Shown: piece after piece, positions 1 to 8,290 of the stretch
Position numbering within the stretch: position 1 is the first letter of the stretch
How the letters are laid out: the number at the start of each line of letters is the position of its first letter
NCBI GenBank assembly: GCA_002238555.1
Contig: MPMO01000005.1
Span: forward strand, 62,001-126,000
Direction: 5' to 3'
Length of the DNA stretch: 64,000 bases
Source: Caldilineaceae bacterium bin34
GTDB taxonomy: Bacteria > Chloroflexota > Anaerolineae > Caldilineales > Caldilineaceae
Notes under the pieces: model-generated
What the model was told of the DNA's origin: nothing
Seen by the model: only the letters and a program-made list of their open reading frames with translations
Database searches by the model: none
Translations under genes and position numbers: made by a program

Positions 1-470
1 AGGCAGGCCCGGGTCGTAGACGGGGTAGTTGGTCGTCACCCCTTGCGCACCGCGCTGATCCACGCACTGGAACCAGCCGCCCCCGTCGAGGCCGGAACCG
101 TTCAGCCGCAGGTCCAGCCATGCGCCCTTCGGTCACAGGACCACGGCCACCGGGCGACTGGCACCGCCGATGGACAGCCAAGTCTCGTCCACCCCGGTCA
201 CGACAGCAGGGCCGCGCGGGTCGGGTGCCCGGCTGGGGACCACTGCCTGCACGTTCTGTCACAATGCGGCGGCACTCACCCTGCAGTCCAGCACAGCGGC
301 CGGCGGCCGGGGCAAGGCGCTGCCGCGGCAGGTCTTGCATTGCCAACGTTGGATTCGAAGCCGACCGAGGACGGTAAGGTGGCGGGGATAAGTTCCATTG
401 CGGCTCCAGGCGCAGGTGCCGCAACGGAGCAGGGGGCATCGGATAGGGCCGGTTGGCGTCCGGAACCAAT
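1..470 (-). pseudogene. Decayed DDE transposase remnant (zinc-ribbon type)
   Basis: On the minus strand one frame reads as a transposase despite two stops. From right to left there is a zinc-ribbon-like stretch QRWQCKTC (about 320-350), an in-frame stop at 259-261, VDETWLSIGG (about 165-190), a second stop at 133-135 and LDLRLNGSG near the window edge. D-E-T-W followed by a conserved G-G and later an L-D-L-R-L block is typical of DDE transposases with an N-terminal zinc ribbon. The gene continues beyond the left edge. Two stops mean it is inactive. The C-terminal half of what looks like the same family lies at 51530-51979. The family assignment is from pattern only. Confidence 0.6.
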
Positions 471-493
471 ATCAACGAGACTGAGACTGTGCC
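471..493. repeat. Dispersed terminal repeat, copy A
   Basis: Begins ATCAACGAGACTGAGACTGT. Related copies in the same orientation occur at 1408-1430, 54558-54580 and 56240-56262. This copy lies just outside the 5' side of the decayed transposase, so it may be the terminus of that insertion sequence. Confidence 0.4.
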
Positions 494-510
494 ATCCTTG
501 AAGAAGTGTA

Positions 511-540
511 TTGACTGTCTTTCTGTGTTTACTCTATCCT
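511..540 (+). promoter_or_regulatory. Sigma70-type promoter of the vapBC pair
   Basis: TTGACT at 511-516 and TATCCT at 535-540 are separated by 18 bases. The expected transcript start is near 546-548, which coincides with an upstream in-frame ATG at 546; the better start with a Shine-Dalgarno is at 573. Confidence 0.5.
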
Positions 541-572
541 GACGTATGGCATCGCCGAAGCGAGGTGAAGCG

Positions 573-872
573 ATGGAAGCAAAGAAGAAGAGACTCACCC
601 TGGACCTGGACCCCGCCTTTCAACGCCGACTGAAGGCCACCGCCGCGCTCAAGGGTGTGAGCATGCGTGGGTACTGCTTGGCTGCCATCGGTCGGGAGCT
701 GGCGCAGGACGAGGCCAACGGCGTGTCCGGTCGGCCTGTCTTCTTCCGCGCGGAACGTTTGGCACGCCGCCGCAAGGAGATTTTCGGGGGCAAGCCTCTG
801 TCCGGGGACTCGGCTGACCTGATTCGTGAGGCCCGCGAGATTAGGGACACTGAAATAAAGGAGTGGGCGTGA
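573..872 (+). CDS. VapB/FitA-like ribbon-helix-helix antitoxin
   Basis: About 99 residues. The N-terminus (KKKRLTLDLDPAFQRRLKA) has the alternating pattern of a ribbon-helix-helix DNA-binding domain, followed by VSMRGYCLAAI. The C-terminal half is charged and would wrap the toxin. The start at 573 is preferred over 546 because GAGGTGA sits five bases upstream and family members begin directly with the RLTLDLDP strand. The stop overlaps the toxin start in a GTGA, giving translational coupling. Such antitoxins neutralise the PIN toxin and repress their own promoter (family knowledge). It is the first of six toxin-antitoxin loci in the window. Confidence 0.8.
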   Translation: MEAKKKRLTLDLDPAFQRRLKATAALKGVSMRGYCLAAIGRELAQDEANGVSGRPVFFRAERLARRRKEIFGGKPLSGDSADLIREAREIRDTEIKEWA

Positions 873-1309
873 GCGATTTCGTCGTCGTGGACGCAAGCTT
901 GGTCTTCAAGTGGCTGGTTGAAGAGGAAAATTCCGATGTGGCCCACGCCATCCTCCAGGTTTGGGACAGGCAGGGCATCGGGTTGGCGGCACCTCATCTC
1001 ATGCCCTTCGAGGTGACCAACGCGCTTCATCGGCGAGTAGTGCGAGGCGAACTGGCAGTGGATGTTGCGGCGGACCTCATGCAAGACCTGATGTCTCTGG
1101 GGACTGTGTTGCACCAGACGCCGGAGCTTCACGGCCAGGCACTGAAGCTGGCAAGCCAACTCCGGCAAGGCGCGGCCTACGATGCCCACTACATGGTCCT
1201 GGCGGAGAACCTTGGCTGCGACTTGTGGACTGCCGACCGGAGATTCCATCGGGCGGCAGAAGCCACTGGGTATGTCCACTGGATAGGTGAATGGGCCGCG
1301 CAGGGCTAA
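869..1309 (+). CDS. VapC-family PIN-domain toxin
   Basis: A 147-residue PIN-domain ribonuclease. Acidic residues of the PIN active site are visible: D8 in VVVDAS, E48 in MPFEVTNAL, D105 in AAYDAHYM and D123 in LWTADRRF. These coordinate Mg/Mn and cut RNA in this family. A GTG start at 869 is chosen because AAGGAG lies five bases upstream and the GTG overlaps the antitoxin stop; a second GTG at 863 is possible. All catalytic positions are present, so the toxin looks intact. The target RNA cannot be read from the sequence. Confidence 0.85.
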   Translation: MSDFVVVDASLVFKWLVEEENSDVAHAILQVWDRQGIGLAAPHLMPFEVTNALHRRVVRGELAVDVAADLMQDLMSLGTVLHQTPELHGQALKLASQLRQGAAYDAHYMVLAENLGCDLWTADRRFHRAAEATGYVHWIGEWAAQG

Positions 1310-1608
1310 TGACTGCGAAAGCAATGCCAATGACGTGCATCATGGCCTGATGCCCATGTACAGGGCTGTTTCACGCATGAAGGTGCCGGTGACGGCCTCG
1401 GACCGTCATCAACGAACCTGAAACAGTGCCACCAAGTCGTTGGATTGGCCTCCCTGGCCTCTACGGCCCGAATGTCGGAATATCCGAGCGTCGGCGTAGC
1501 ATCCATGTACGAGTTGGATGACCACCAACCAGCGACAAGACTTGTGGCCGTGCTCCACAGCATCTGTGTGGGTACCGAACATGGCACAAGGAGTTCCTGG
1601 GAGGACCT
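1310..1608. other. Non-coding stretch between two TA loci, with dispersed repeat copy B
   Basis: No gene is supported. At 1408-1430 it holds ATCAACGAACCTGAAACAGT, copy B of the dispersed terminal repeat. This suggests that an insertion-sequence end is fossilised between the two toxin-antitoxin loci. Confidence 0.4.
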
Positions 1609-1866
1609 GTGAAGATCGAAAACGTTAGGGCCAGATTTGGAAATGGCGTGCTTGTTCCCTTGGAACCCCTCAACCTGGCAGAGGGCGAGGAGGTAGTGGT
1701 GTCGATTAGCGACGCGTCTCCATCCGACAACAACCCGGAATCCATGTTGGACATGTTCGCAAGACTGCGGAAGTCCGTTCCCCATGACGCGTGGGACGAC
1801 CTTCCCACCGACTTGGCCAAGAACAAGAAACACTACCTCTACGGGTTCCCGAAAGAAGCCAATTGA
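1609..1866 (+). CDS. AF2212/DUF104-like antitoxin
   Basis: 85 residues. The N-terminus (MKIENVRARFGNGVLVPLE, then NLAEGEEVVVSI) is the beta-strand signature of AF2212-like (DUF104) antitoxins, a small beta-barrel DNA-binding fold paired with PIN toxins. The C-terminus is a helical, charged tail (LDMFARLRKSVPHDAWDDLP) suited to toxin binding. GTG start at 1609 with GGAGG about six bases upstream. The stop overlaps the next start (TGATG), so the next gene is its coupled partner. That partner is frameshifted, so the antitoxin may persist without a functional toxin. Confidence 0.75.
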   Translation: MKIENVRARFGNGVLVPLEPLNLAEGEEVVVSISDASPSDNNPESMLDMFARLRKSVPHDAWDDLPTDLAKNKKHYLYGFPKEAN

Positions 1867-2278
1867 TGCGCACGCGCTTCGCGGATTCCGGCTACTGGAT
1901 AGCCGTCCTGCATCCCGGCGACCAACTGCATGAACGGGCAACGTGACGGAGAGCTTGGGGTCTGTCGCCATCGTGACAACCCATATGGCATTGGTCGAGG
2001 TGCTCAATCACTTGGCGGGGAGGGGCGAACAGTACCGGAACGTTGCGGCACAGATGGTTCAGGAATTGGAGGCGAGACCGGATGTCGAAATCGTTTCCCG
2101 GACGGACGCGCAGTTCAGAGCTGCGGTCAAGCGGTATGCAGCCCGACCAGACCAAACATGGAGCCTGACAGACTGCGCGAGCTTCCTCGTCATGGAAGAA
2201 CGCAACATCACGGAAGCGCTTGCATACGACCGGGACTTCGAGCAAGCCGGCTTCATCGCCCTGTTGAGGGCATCGTAG
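1866..2278 (+). pseudogene. PIN-domain toxin with frameshift
   Basis: The coupled ATG at 1866 opens a frame giving MRTRFADSGYWIAVLHPGDQ (with the PIN D in FADSGYW) that stops in TGA near 1940. The rest of the domain continues in another frame from about 1941: THMALVEVLNHLAG (PIN E), SLTDCASFLVMEE (PIN D) and AYDRDFEQAGF (PIN D). Joined, the two pieces make one complete PIN toxin of about 137 residues, so a single indel near 1936-1942 breaks it. An inactivated toxin or a sequencing error are both possible; nothing suggests programmed frameshifting. Confidence 0.7.
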
Positions 2279-2372
2279 TTGCTCGGCCGTCCAACCAACG
2301 CAAGCTCAAACATCCTCTTCACACCGCCGCTGGCAGTTGTAAACCGACTGGCTGTGTGCACCTGCGGTAGTG

Positions 2373-2516
2373 TCAGCGCTGGGCCGTCCAGGCATACAGC
2401 CGCTTCCAGTCCAGCCAGGCCAGGACGTGGCGGGGGGCGGGCACGATGCGCAGCCACATCTGCCACAACCGCCGCGCGACCGTCAGGCTCAGCCCGCGGG
2501 CCCGATTGAAAGTCGC
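2373..2516 (-). pseudogene. Short unidentified coding remnant
   Basis: Minus-strand frame rich in R and W (FNRARGLSLTVARRLW, then PAPRHVLAWLDWKRLYAW), ending in TGA at 2373-2375 and lacking any start. The composition and abrupt ends suggest the C-terminus of a lost gene, perhaps a transposase. The family is not recognised. Confidence 0.3.
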
Positions 2517-2588
2517 CAAGCGACCACTACCGCCGACAATACCTCAAACTGCAACCGGTACAACTGTAGTGTCAGAACTCCCAACTCC

Positions 2589-4017
2589 TCATTCCCACAC
2601 AGTGCCCAGGTGGACCGTGTTGAGCAGGTCATAGTCGATCTCGAATCCCAAGCCGGGTCCGGTAGGCGCGTGTACCAGCCCCCGGTCGTCAACCTCGATG
2701 TCTTCGACCAGGCCGAACTTGTTCTCTCCGGTGCAGGGGAATACCTCGTAGAACTCACAGTTGGGCACCGCCATCGTGACATGCAGGTTGGCCACGTTGT
2801 TGAGACTGTTGCCCCCGTGGTGGATTTCGCACTGCATGTTGAAACCCTCGGCCAGGTGGCACAGGCGCACCATGGGCGTGATGCCACCGGTCACGGCCAC
2901 ATCGCCGCGCAGGAAGTCCGTGGAGCGGTTCATGATCCAGGGAGCCATGCCGTAGTAACGGCCCGGCGCGAACTCCGTGGACATGATGGGGATATCCAGC
3001 TTGGCGCACAGCTTCACGTAGTTGTAGAGGTCCTCCTCGACCAGGGGATCCTCGTACCAGTAGTAGTCGAGCTCCTCAATGGCGCGGCCCACCCGCACGG
3101 CGTCCGCATAGCGGTAGGCCCACATCGAGTCGAGCATCAGCTTGATGTCCGGCCCCACGGCTTCCCGGACGGCCCGGCAAATGCGGACGTCCGCCTCCGG
3201 TTCGCCGTGGGGATGCAGTTTGTGGGCCGTCCAGCCCATTTCCTTGAAGCGGATCGCCTCCTCGGCGTACTCCTCCGCGGTGGCATGCCGGGCCGTGCTT
3301 GAATAGGCGGGCACCGAGTCCTTGCAGGTTCCCAGCAGACGGTGAATCGGCAGCCCCGCCCGCTGCCCGTTGAGATCCCAGAGGCAGATGTCGACCGCGC
3401 CGATGGCTTGGGTCGTCGCTTGGCGGTTCTGCTTCCACATGTCCCACCAGATGGCGCCGATGTCCTGGGAATTGCGACCCATGAGCATCGGCTTGAGGAT
3501 CTGAATGAGCCCGGGCAGGTGATGGTCCGCCCCCTGGCGCGAGGAACCCAGGAACGCCTTGCCGGTCAGCCCCCAGGGCAAACGCAAAGTCGGGTTTAGG
3601 GCAGGGCGGCGGCCAGAATCCGGGGTTGGCGTCCGACGCGGTCGCGCAACAGCCCGATGGACATATCTTTCTGAAATGATGCTGAAGTGTGCCCAGCATG
3701 TTCAGAGTGATCCTCTTGGTTACGCTTTATAGTGGTCGGGATTGGTTCTTGATTTGGATTCTTTGTACCGTATTATCTCTAATAAATATCGAATCTGTTC
3801 TGTGTCAACCTATCGCAGCCAACAACCCGAACCAGTCCCGGACAGCCCCAATTCACCCCCGTCCCGCGACTTTGCGTTTGCCCTGGGTCAGCCCCTCGTC
3901 CGTGCCAATCTCAACAATGCCCAGCTGTTGGTCTCCGCCGTTGACAACCCCGGGAATCGAATGCCAGGGCTCCGTGTGCCAGTTGTAGAGTTCGACCTTG
4001 ACATCCGTGATCACCAT
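2589..4017 (-). pseudogene. Enolase-superfamily (MR/MLE-like) gene split by a miniature element
   Basis: Mandelate racemase/muconate lactonizing enzyme-like protein. The N-terminal piece starts at ATG 4017 (SD GGGAGGTG about six bases upstream) with MVITDVKVELYNW and runs to GTDEGLT. The body resumes after the insertion with GKAFLGSSRQGADHHLPG and ends at 2589. Barrel residues are visible: AHKLHPH (general-acid/base strand), LMLDSMW (metal D), YWYEDP (metal E), MSTEFAP (metal E) and EIHHGGNS (catalytic-type H). Deleting 3574-3885 plus one 10-bp repeat restores GTDEGLT-GKAF exactly, giving an enzyme of about 370 residues. These enzymes mostly dehydrate or isomerise sugar acids; the substrate is unknown. 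An intact relative is at 9832-10971. Confidence 0.85.
3574..3885 (-). mobile_element. 312-bp ISAs1-type miniature element (MITE) inserted in the MR/MLE gene
   Basis: Perfect 19-bp terminal inverted repeats, CAGGGCAAACGCAAAGTCG at the left and its complement at the right. They are flanked by a 10-bp direct repeat GGTCAGCCCC (3564-3573 and 3886-3895). CAGGG ends and an 8-10 bp duplication are hallmarks of the ISAs1 family. The left end still encodes, on the minus strand, a peptide (DMSIGLLRDRVGRQPRIL, then stop) resembling the C-terminus of the ISAs1 transposase remnant at 54.9 kb (KMSIRPLRKMVARNP, then stop). It is therefore probably an internal-deletion derivative that must be mobilised in trans. 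The interior is AT-richer than its surroundings. Confidence 0.85.
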
Positions 4018-4075
4018 GCGCACACCTCCCTTGCGGTTGCACCACCATTGTCCCGCATGGTCGGCTGGCACACGA

Positions 4076-7000
4076 TCACGGGCCGCGGCCACGCGGGGCG
4101 GAGACATCCACTACCACAATGGAAATTGTTCTGCGTTGTGCTGGTTCCAGCGTCTCTTCAAGCAGTTGTCGAAGCCCATCGGGCGAGTTAGGGCGGGCAC
4201 CGACGGGTGGCGCGCTCTTGAGATGTTCAGGCCCGAACCACAAGATCAGATAGATCCCGTACCCGCCCGACCTCGGATCACGAACGTATTTGTCAATCAG
4301 TTGGTCCCTGATGGCACTCCACAGATCCCTGCTACCCGTTGTCTTGATCTCTACAGGGACGGCGTGTGTACCGTGGAATGTTGTGATGATGTCAGACCGG
4401 GCGTCTTCCGCGTGGTGGCCTTCCGGTGCGGCGTCAATGTCGTAAGGGGGTAGGCAAAGTTGGAGATCCGAAAGGAGATGATCCCGGCAGAGCTCTTCCG
4501 GTTTGGGCTCGCTGACGGTCCTGCCTTGAGAATCTTTGCGGTTGATGTGCCAGTATTGCAGCCAATCGTCCGTGTTGCCGTTGCGGATTCTGTCTGCGAG
4601 CCGGTTCAATTCGTTGGTGACCAACGCGGCGAGATCGGCGGCACCGGCCGGGGGACCACCATCTACCGCCACCTTTATTTCGCTCAGAGTGGGCGCTTGG
4701 TATTTCGCCATACGAAGCCTTTCCGCTTGCGCATCAAGCGCGCGTACAAGCTGCCCGCGCCAACTCTCGAGCTTCGGATCTTTCACCAAGTTACCGAGTG
4801 CGGCAACGTCCTGGGGGGCCACTCGCTCCGCAAGCGTATCGACCCAGAGCGTCACTAGTGGAGTTGCCTTAAAGCTGGCTTCAAGGTTCTTTCCGGCCAT
4901 GACTTGGTCGGATGAGCCGGTCCAATAATCCGAGGACGGACGAACCCATCTGCAAACGACCCCAATCAGTGCGGCCAAGTGGACGGTTGGCCATCCCTGA
5001 TAGGGAAAGGGCTTCGTCTCCGGCGCCAAGAAGTCCACTAGGTAGTGCACTCTTCGCTCCAAATGGCGCGATCTTGCCTCTCCCTCTTCTGACAGGAAAA
5101 CCACCAGCTTCGGAAGCCACTCTTCGGGGGCGGTCAACGCGCCCGTGGCCAGCCACTGAACGCACTGGCCGGTGTCCATTCCTCTTCGGGCCAATCTCCT
5201 CCGGACCAGTTCGCGCAACACGGCGGAACACATATGGCGCAGCGCGGCCCACAGGACCTGGCGGAGGGCCTCCAGTTGGATCTTGGTGCAACGACTCGGG
5301 AAGGGGGTGAACATCCGGGGCACCGCCAGGCGTGCCACCTCCGCGTATTCGTCGGTCCTGGCCAAGTCGTATAGGTGCCGGTCCGGCGGCTCCTTCGCGT
5401 GGACGCGGACTCGGTGTACGGACCCGAAGGCATCCGCAACGGCCTGTGGGTGGTCACAGAGAGCTTGACGGTACCAGGAAGGGCGGCAGTCCTCTTCAAG
5501 CGTGAACACTCTCGGATTTGGACGATGCTTGGTCGGCAGCCGGGAAAGGAGATAGAACCCCAAAGCGCGACCAAGTCCCTCGTCGTTGAGACGCTGGAGA
5601 GAGTCCACCCCAGCTACTTCGTCCTCAATGAGGCCGGCTAGGAAGGGGAACGCAAAGACGGACATCCTGCCATTCCCATGGAGGCGCACGATGTCGTTTA
5701 GATCCGGGAGATCGCGGCGGTCCACAAGGCAACGGAAGCCGCGTTTGACCGCTTTGACAAGCTCGTGGTCCAAGCCAAGGTGGAATGTCAAGTCCTTGCA
5801 CGCTTGGTCGGGACCCCCTGCTTCCAGGCCATGCACATACACCTGGCCGAGTTCGTAAAGCAATTCAGGCGGCCCCTGTCCCGTCTGAATGGCATCCATG
5901 TGTCCGCGAACCGAGGCGACATAGGCCTCTTTTTGTCTGCGGAATTCGACGAAGGCTGGAGGCTCACGCTGCCGTGCCGTCATCTCGGCAAAATCCTTTT
6001 CCGCGGCAGGACGGTTCTCGTTCCACCGCCGCAACTCCGGAACGTTCCGTACCGCAGCCGCTATCTCGTCGTCTTCCAGCACAGAGCCCCAATCTTCGCG
6101 GCGTGCCACGGCCCAGATTGCCAGTTCATTGGACAGACCCGAATCCGTTGTCGCCAACTCAACAGCCTGGTTCAGACACCACATGCGAAACCCGGCCGGT
6201 ACTCTGTCACCCAGGAACTTCGTGCCGATGGTCATATAAAGGGCTGTGGTACTCGGCCATTCGGCATGGCGTTTCAGTCCCTCCAACACCAGTGCCTGCT
6301 GAATGTCGGGATGCGCACGGAGCCAGCGGTAAATCGGCGTCTCCTCCTCAGAGTGGCGGGATCGGAGGGCAACCCGTTCGCAATGGGCCGGCCTCAGTCC
6401 AAGGCTCTCGTAGTCCACATCCACCAGTTCGAACCACTCGTACAGTTTGGCAACCTCCCTCTCTTCCCCAAAGAGTTCCAGTCCCCGGGCTAACAGTCGC
6501 ATTACCAGGGCGTCCAGATTGTCCTGTGCGAGACGGGGGATCAGTTTCTCGGCCCTCGCGGCGAGGGTATCGAGCAGGATGTCCACATCCTCAGGCGACG
6601 ATTCGTGCACAATGTGTTTCGTCCAAAAATTCAGGGTCTCAGCACCGGACGCAGCACCGGAAGGAAGGTAGTCCCAAATGTGCTTGGTGGCCAGATGCCC
6701 TGGATACAGGTGGGTGAGAAGCCGCCCCTGCAGGTCGCCCCGTTCATCCGCGAGTACTTTGCCCACTGCCAGATCGTCCAGGAGATCCCGCAGCATTGAA
6801 ATGTGGTCGGCCTCTTCCCCACCAACGTGGATGAGTGCAACAAGGGCCTGGTGCCTCGTCGTTGATTGCCAGGAGGGATCTCGCACTACGGTAGCCAAGA
6901 CTTTCCGAGCACTTTCTGAGTGCCTTGACGGGCCGTCAGCCGCGCCCATTGGACCGCCCCAAGGAACCTCGGCCATGCCCTGCAGGAGCAACTCCACCAC

Positions 7001-8290
7001 TGCCTGTCTGGCTTTCGAGCGCTCCGCAGCCCGGAGCATCTCCCACAGGATTTCGCGCGCGGGGCCGGCAACAAGCGCCGCGAGAGAGGCCTGTGACGGC
7101 CACTCCCGCCGATGCGGCAACTTCGCCTCAAGACCGTCCAACAAGAGTTGGGTTTCCGAGCGGCTGAAGCGTCCGGCATCCCCGTGGAAAGCCAAGCCAA
7201 TTGGGTCGGATTCGATGAGGCGGCCGCGCACTTGACTATTCATTGCGGCCAGCCACACCGACACGCCGCGCAGATCGGGCATCACCAAACCATCGATGCC
7301 CATCATCCATGCCAGGACGCGTCCGGGGACCAAGTGCCTCTCTGTGATTGCGTGATCCAGGTATTTTGCGGCGAGGAACTCCCCAATGGCGCGGTGGCGT
7401 GGACTTCTGCAGGTCTCGGCGCTCCCGTCGAACAGTGTGGTGTCCAAGGCAACCTTGAAGAGGTCCTGACCGTCTCCGGCTTCACTCAGCGCCGGGCAGT
7501 CTTCTTTGCCCCGACCACGCCGGGACCAGCCGCTCTTTCCTGACAGCAGCAGGAGCGCGCTAAGGCGGCCTGTCGCGAGAACGATCTTCGAGGTGGAGAA
7601 TGGCCTGCCATCCTGAGCACTGAGATGTGATTCGTTCGATTCCTTCGCCAACTCTTCACACGCTCGTTCAAACGTGTCGATCCGACCATTCGGCCAAAAG
7701 CCAGAAACTACCGCGTCGACCAGTGTCTCAAGCAGAAGGGGATTCTCGATGAAAACCTGCAACCCGTCTTCCACCGCTCTCCACACAAACTTTCCGGGAT
7801 CCTTGACCCCCTTGGCGACCAAGATCGCACGAGCCTCTTCGGGGCTCAACGGATCGAGCCGCAGCAAGCGAAGTTCCTTGTCATCCATGACCGAAGCCAG
7901 TTCGCAAGAGTCGTTTTGCCCCAACCAGGAAGCCTCGCGGCAGGAGAGCCTGAAGCGTGGCTGGCCAAGCTGCTCTATGCGACACAGGAAGGCATCCAAA
8001 GGTTCGTTGGGATTGCCCGCCCCGACACGCAGTTCATCCAATCCATCCACAAACAGCGTGCTGCATCGCCACTCCGGGTGACTGTCGACGTGCCGGCGGA
8101 TGAAGCGGCGGGCAGGGACAATCGATGCGTTCCCGTCCGCTTTCGACTCAACCTCAAACGCAGTGGTCTTGCCCGATCCTGGCTCGCCGAGTAACACATA
8201 CGCGCGTGCGGACCGGAAATCCGACAGCCTTCGATTCTCCGACTGCCACCTGTTGTCTCGCCACTCCGAGACTGTTCTGTCAACTAGCAC
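4076..8290 (-). CDS. Giant NACHT-like NTPase with C-terminal PD-(D/E)XK nuclease signature
   Basis: 1404 residues. Walker A GEPGSGKTT (35-43) and Walker B TLFVDGLDEL (78-87) have the DGLDE form of NACHT/STAND NTPases; SCREASW follows as a sensor-like strand. Residues about 200-1200 are mostly helical and lack recognisable catalytic motifs, as expected for a sensor or scaffold of helical repeats. The C-terminus has D1300, E1314-x-K1316 (PVEIKTT) and DQLIDKY (1329-1335), the order seen in Mrr/HsdR-type nucleases. GTG start at 8290, overlapping the upstream ATPase by 11 nt, so the two are co-translated. NTPase plus nuclease plus a long sensor resembles Avs-type anti-phage proteins, but the domain order differs (nuclease last). 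The defence role is inferred; the substrate is unknown. Confidence 0.75.
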   Translation of the reverse strand: MLVDRTVSEWRDNRWQSENRRLSDFRSARAYVLLGEPGSGKTTAFEVESKADGNASIVPARRFIRRHVDSHPEWRCSTLFVDGLDELRVGAGNPNEPLDAFLCRIEQLGQPRFRLSCREASWLGQNDSCELASVMDDKELRLLRLDPLSPEEARAILVAKGVKDPGKFVWRAVEDGLQVFIENPLLLETLVDAVVSGFWPNGRIDTFERACEELAKESNESHLSAQDGRPFSTSKIVLATGRLSALLLLSGKSGWSRRGRGKEDCPALSEAGDGQDLFKVALDTTLFDGSAETCRSPRHRAIGEFLAAKYLDHAITERHLVPGRVLAWMMGIDGLVMPDLRGVSVWLAAMNSQVRGRLIESDPIGLAFHGDAGRFSRSETQLLLDGLEAKLPHRREWPSQASLAALVAGPAREILWEMLRAAERSKARQAVVELLLQGMAEVPWGGPMGAADGPSRHSESARKVLATVVRDPSWQSTTRHQALVALIHVGGEEADHISMLRDLLDDLAVGKVLADERGDLQGRLLTHLYPGHLATKHIWDYLPSGAASGAETLNFWTKHIVHESSPEDVDILLDTLAARAEKLIPRLAQDNLDALVMRLLARGLELFGEEREVAKLYEWFELVDVDYESLGLRPAHCERVALRSRHSEEETPIYRWLRAHPDIQQALVLEGLKRHAEWPSTTALYMTIGTKFLGDRVPAGFRMWCLNQAVELATTDSGLSNELAIWAVARREDWGSVLEDDEIAAAVRNVPELRRWNENRPAAEKDFAEMTARQREPPAFVEFRRQKEAYVASVRGHMDAIQTGQGPPELLYELGQVYVHGLEAGGPDQACKDLTFHLGLDHELVKAVKRGFRCLVDRRDLPDLNDIVRLHGNGRMSVFAFPFLAGLIEDEVAGVDSLQRLNDEGLGRALGFYLLSRLPTKHRPNPRVFTLEEDCRPSWYRQALCDHPQAVADAFGSVHRVRVHAKEPPDRHLYDLARTDEYAEVARLAVPRMFTPFPSRCTKIQLEALRQVLWAALRHMCSAVLRELVRRRLARRGMDTGQCVQWLATGALTAPEEWLPKLVVFLSEEGEARSRHLERRVHYLVDFLAPETKPFPYQGWPTVHLAALIGVVCRWVRPSSDYWTGSSDQVMAGKNLEASFKATPLVTLWVDTLAERVAPQDVAALGNLVKDPKLESWRGQLVRALDAQAERLRMAKYQAPTLSEIKVAVDGGPPAGAADLAALVTNELNRLADRIRNGNTDDWLQYWHINRKDSQGRTVSEPKPEELCRDHLLSDLQLCLPPYDIDAAPEGHHAEDARSDIITTFHGTHAVPVEIKTTGSRDLWSAIRDQLIDKYVRDPRSGGYGIYLILWFGPEHLKSAPPVGARPNSPDGLRQLLEETLEPAQRRTISIVVVDVSAPRGRGP

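Noticed and set aside
43..501. 152-codon plus-strand frame
   Set aside because: Antisense to the decayed transposase; no family pattern.
1930..1945. Programmed frameshift in the PIN toxin
   Set aside because: No slippery heptamer or downstream structure seen; an ordinary indel explains it.
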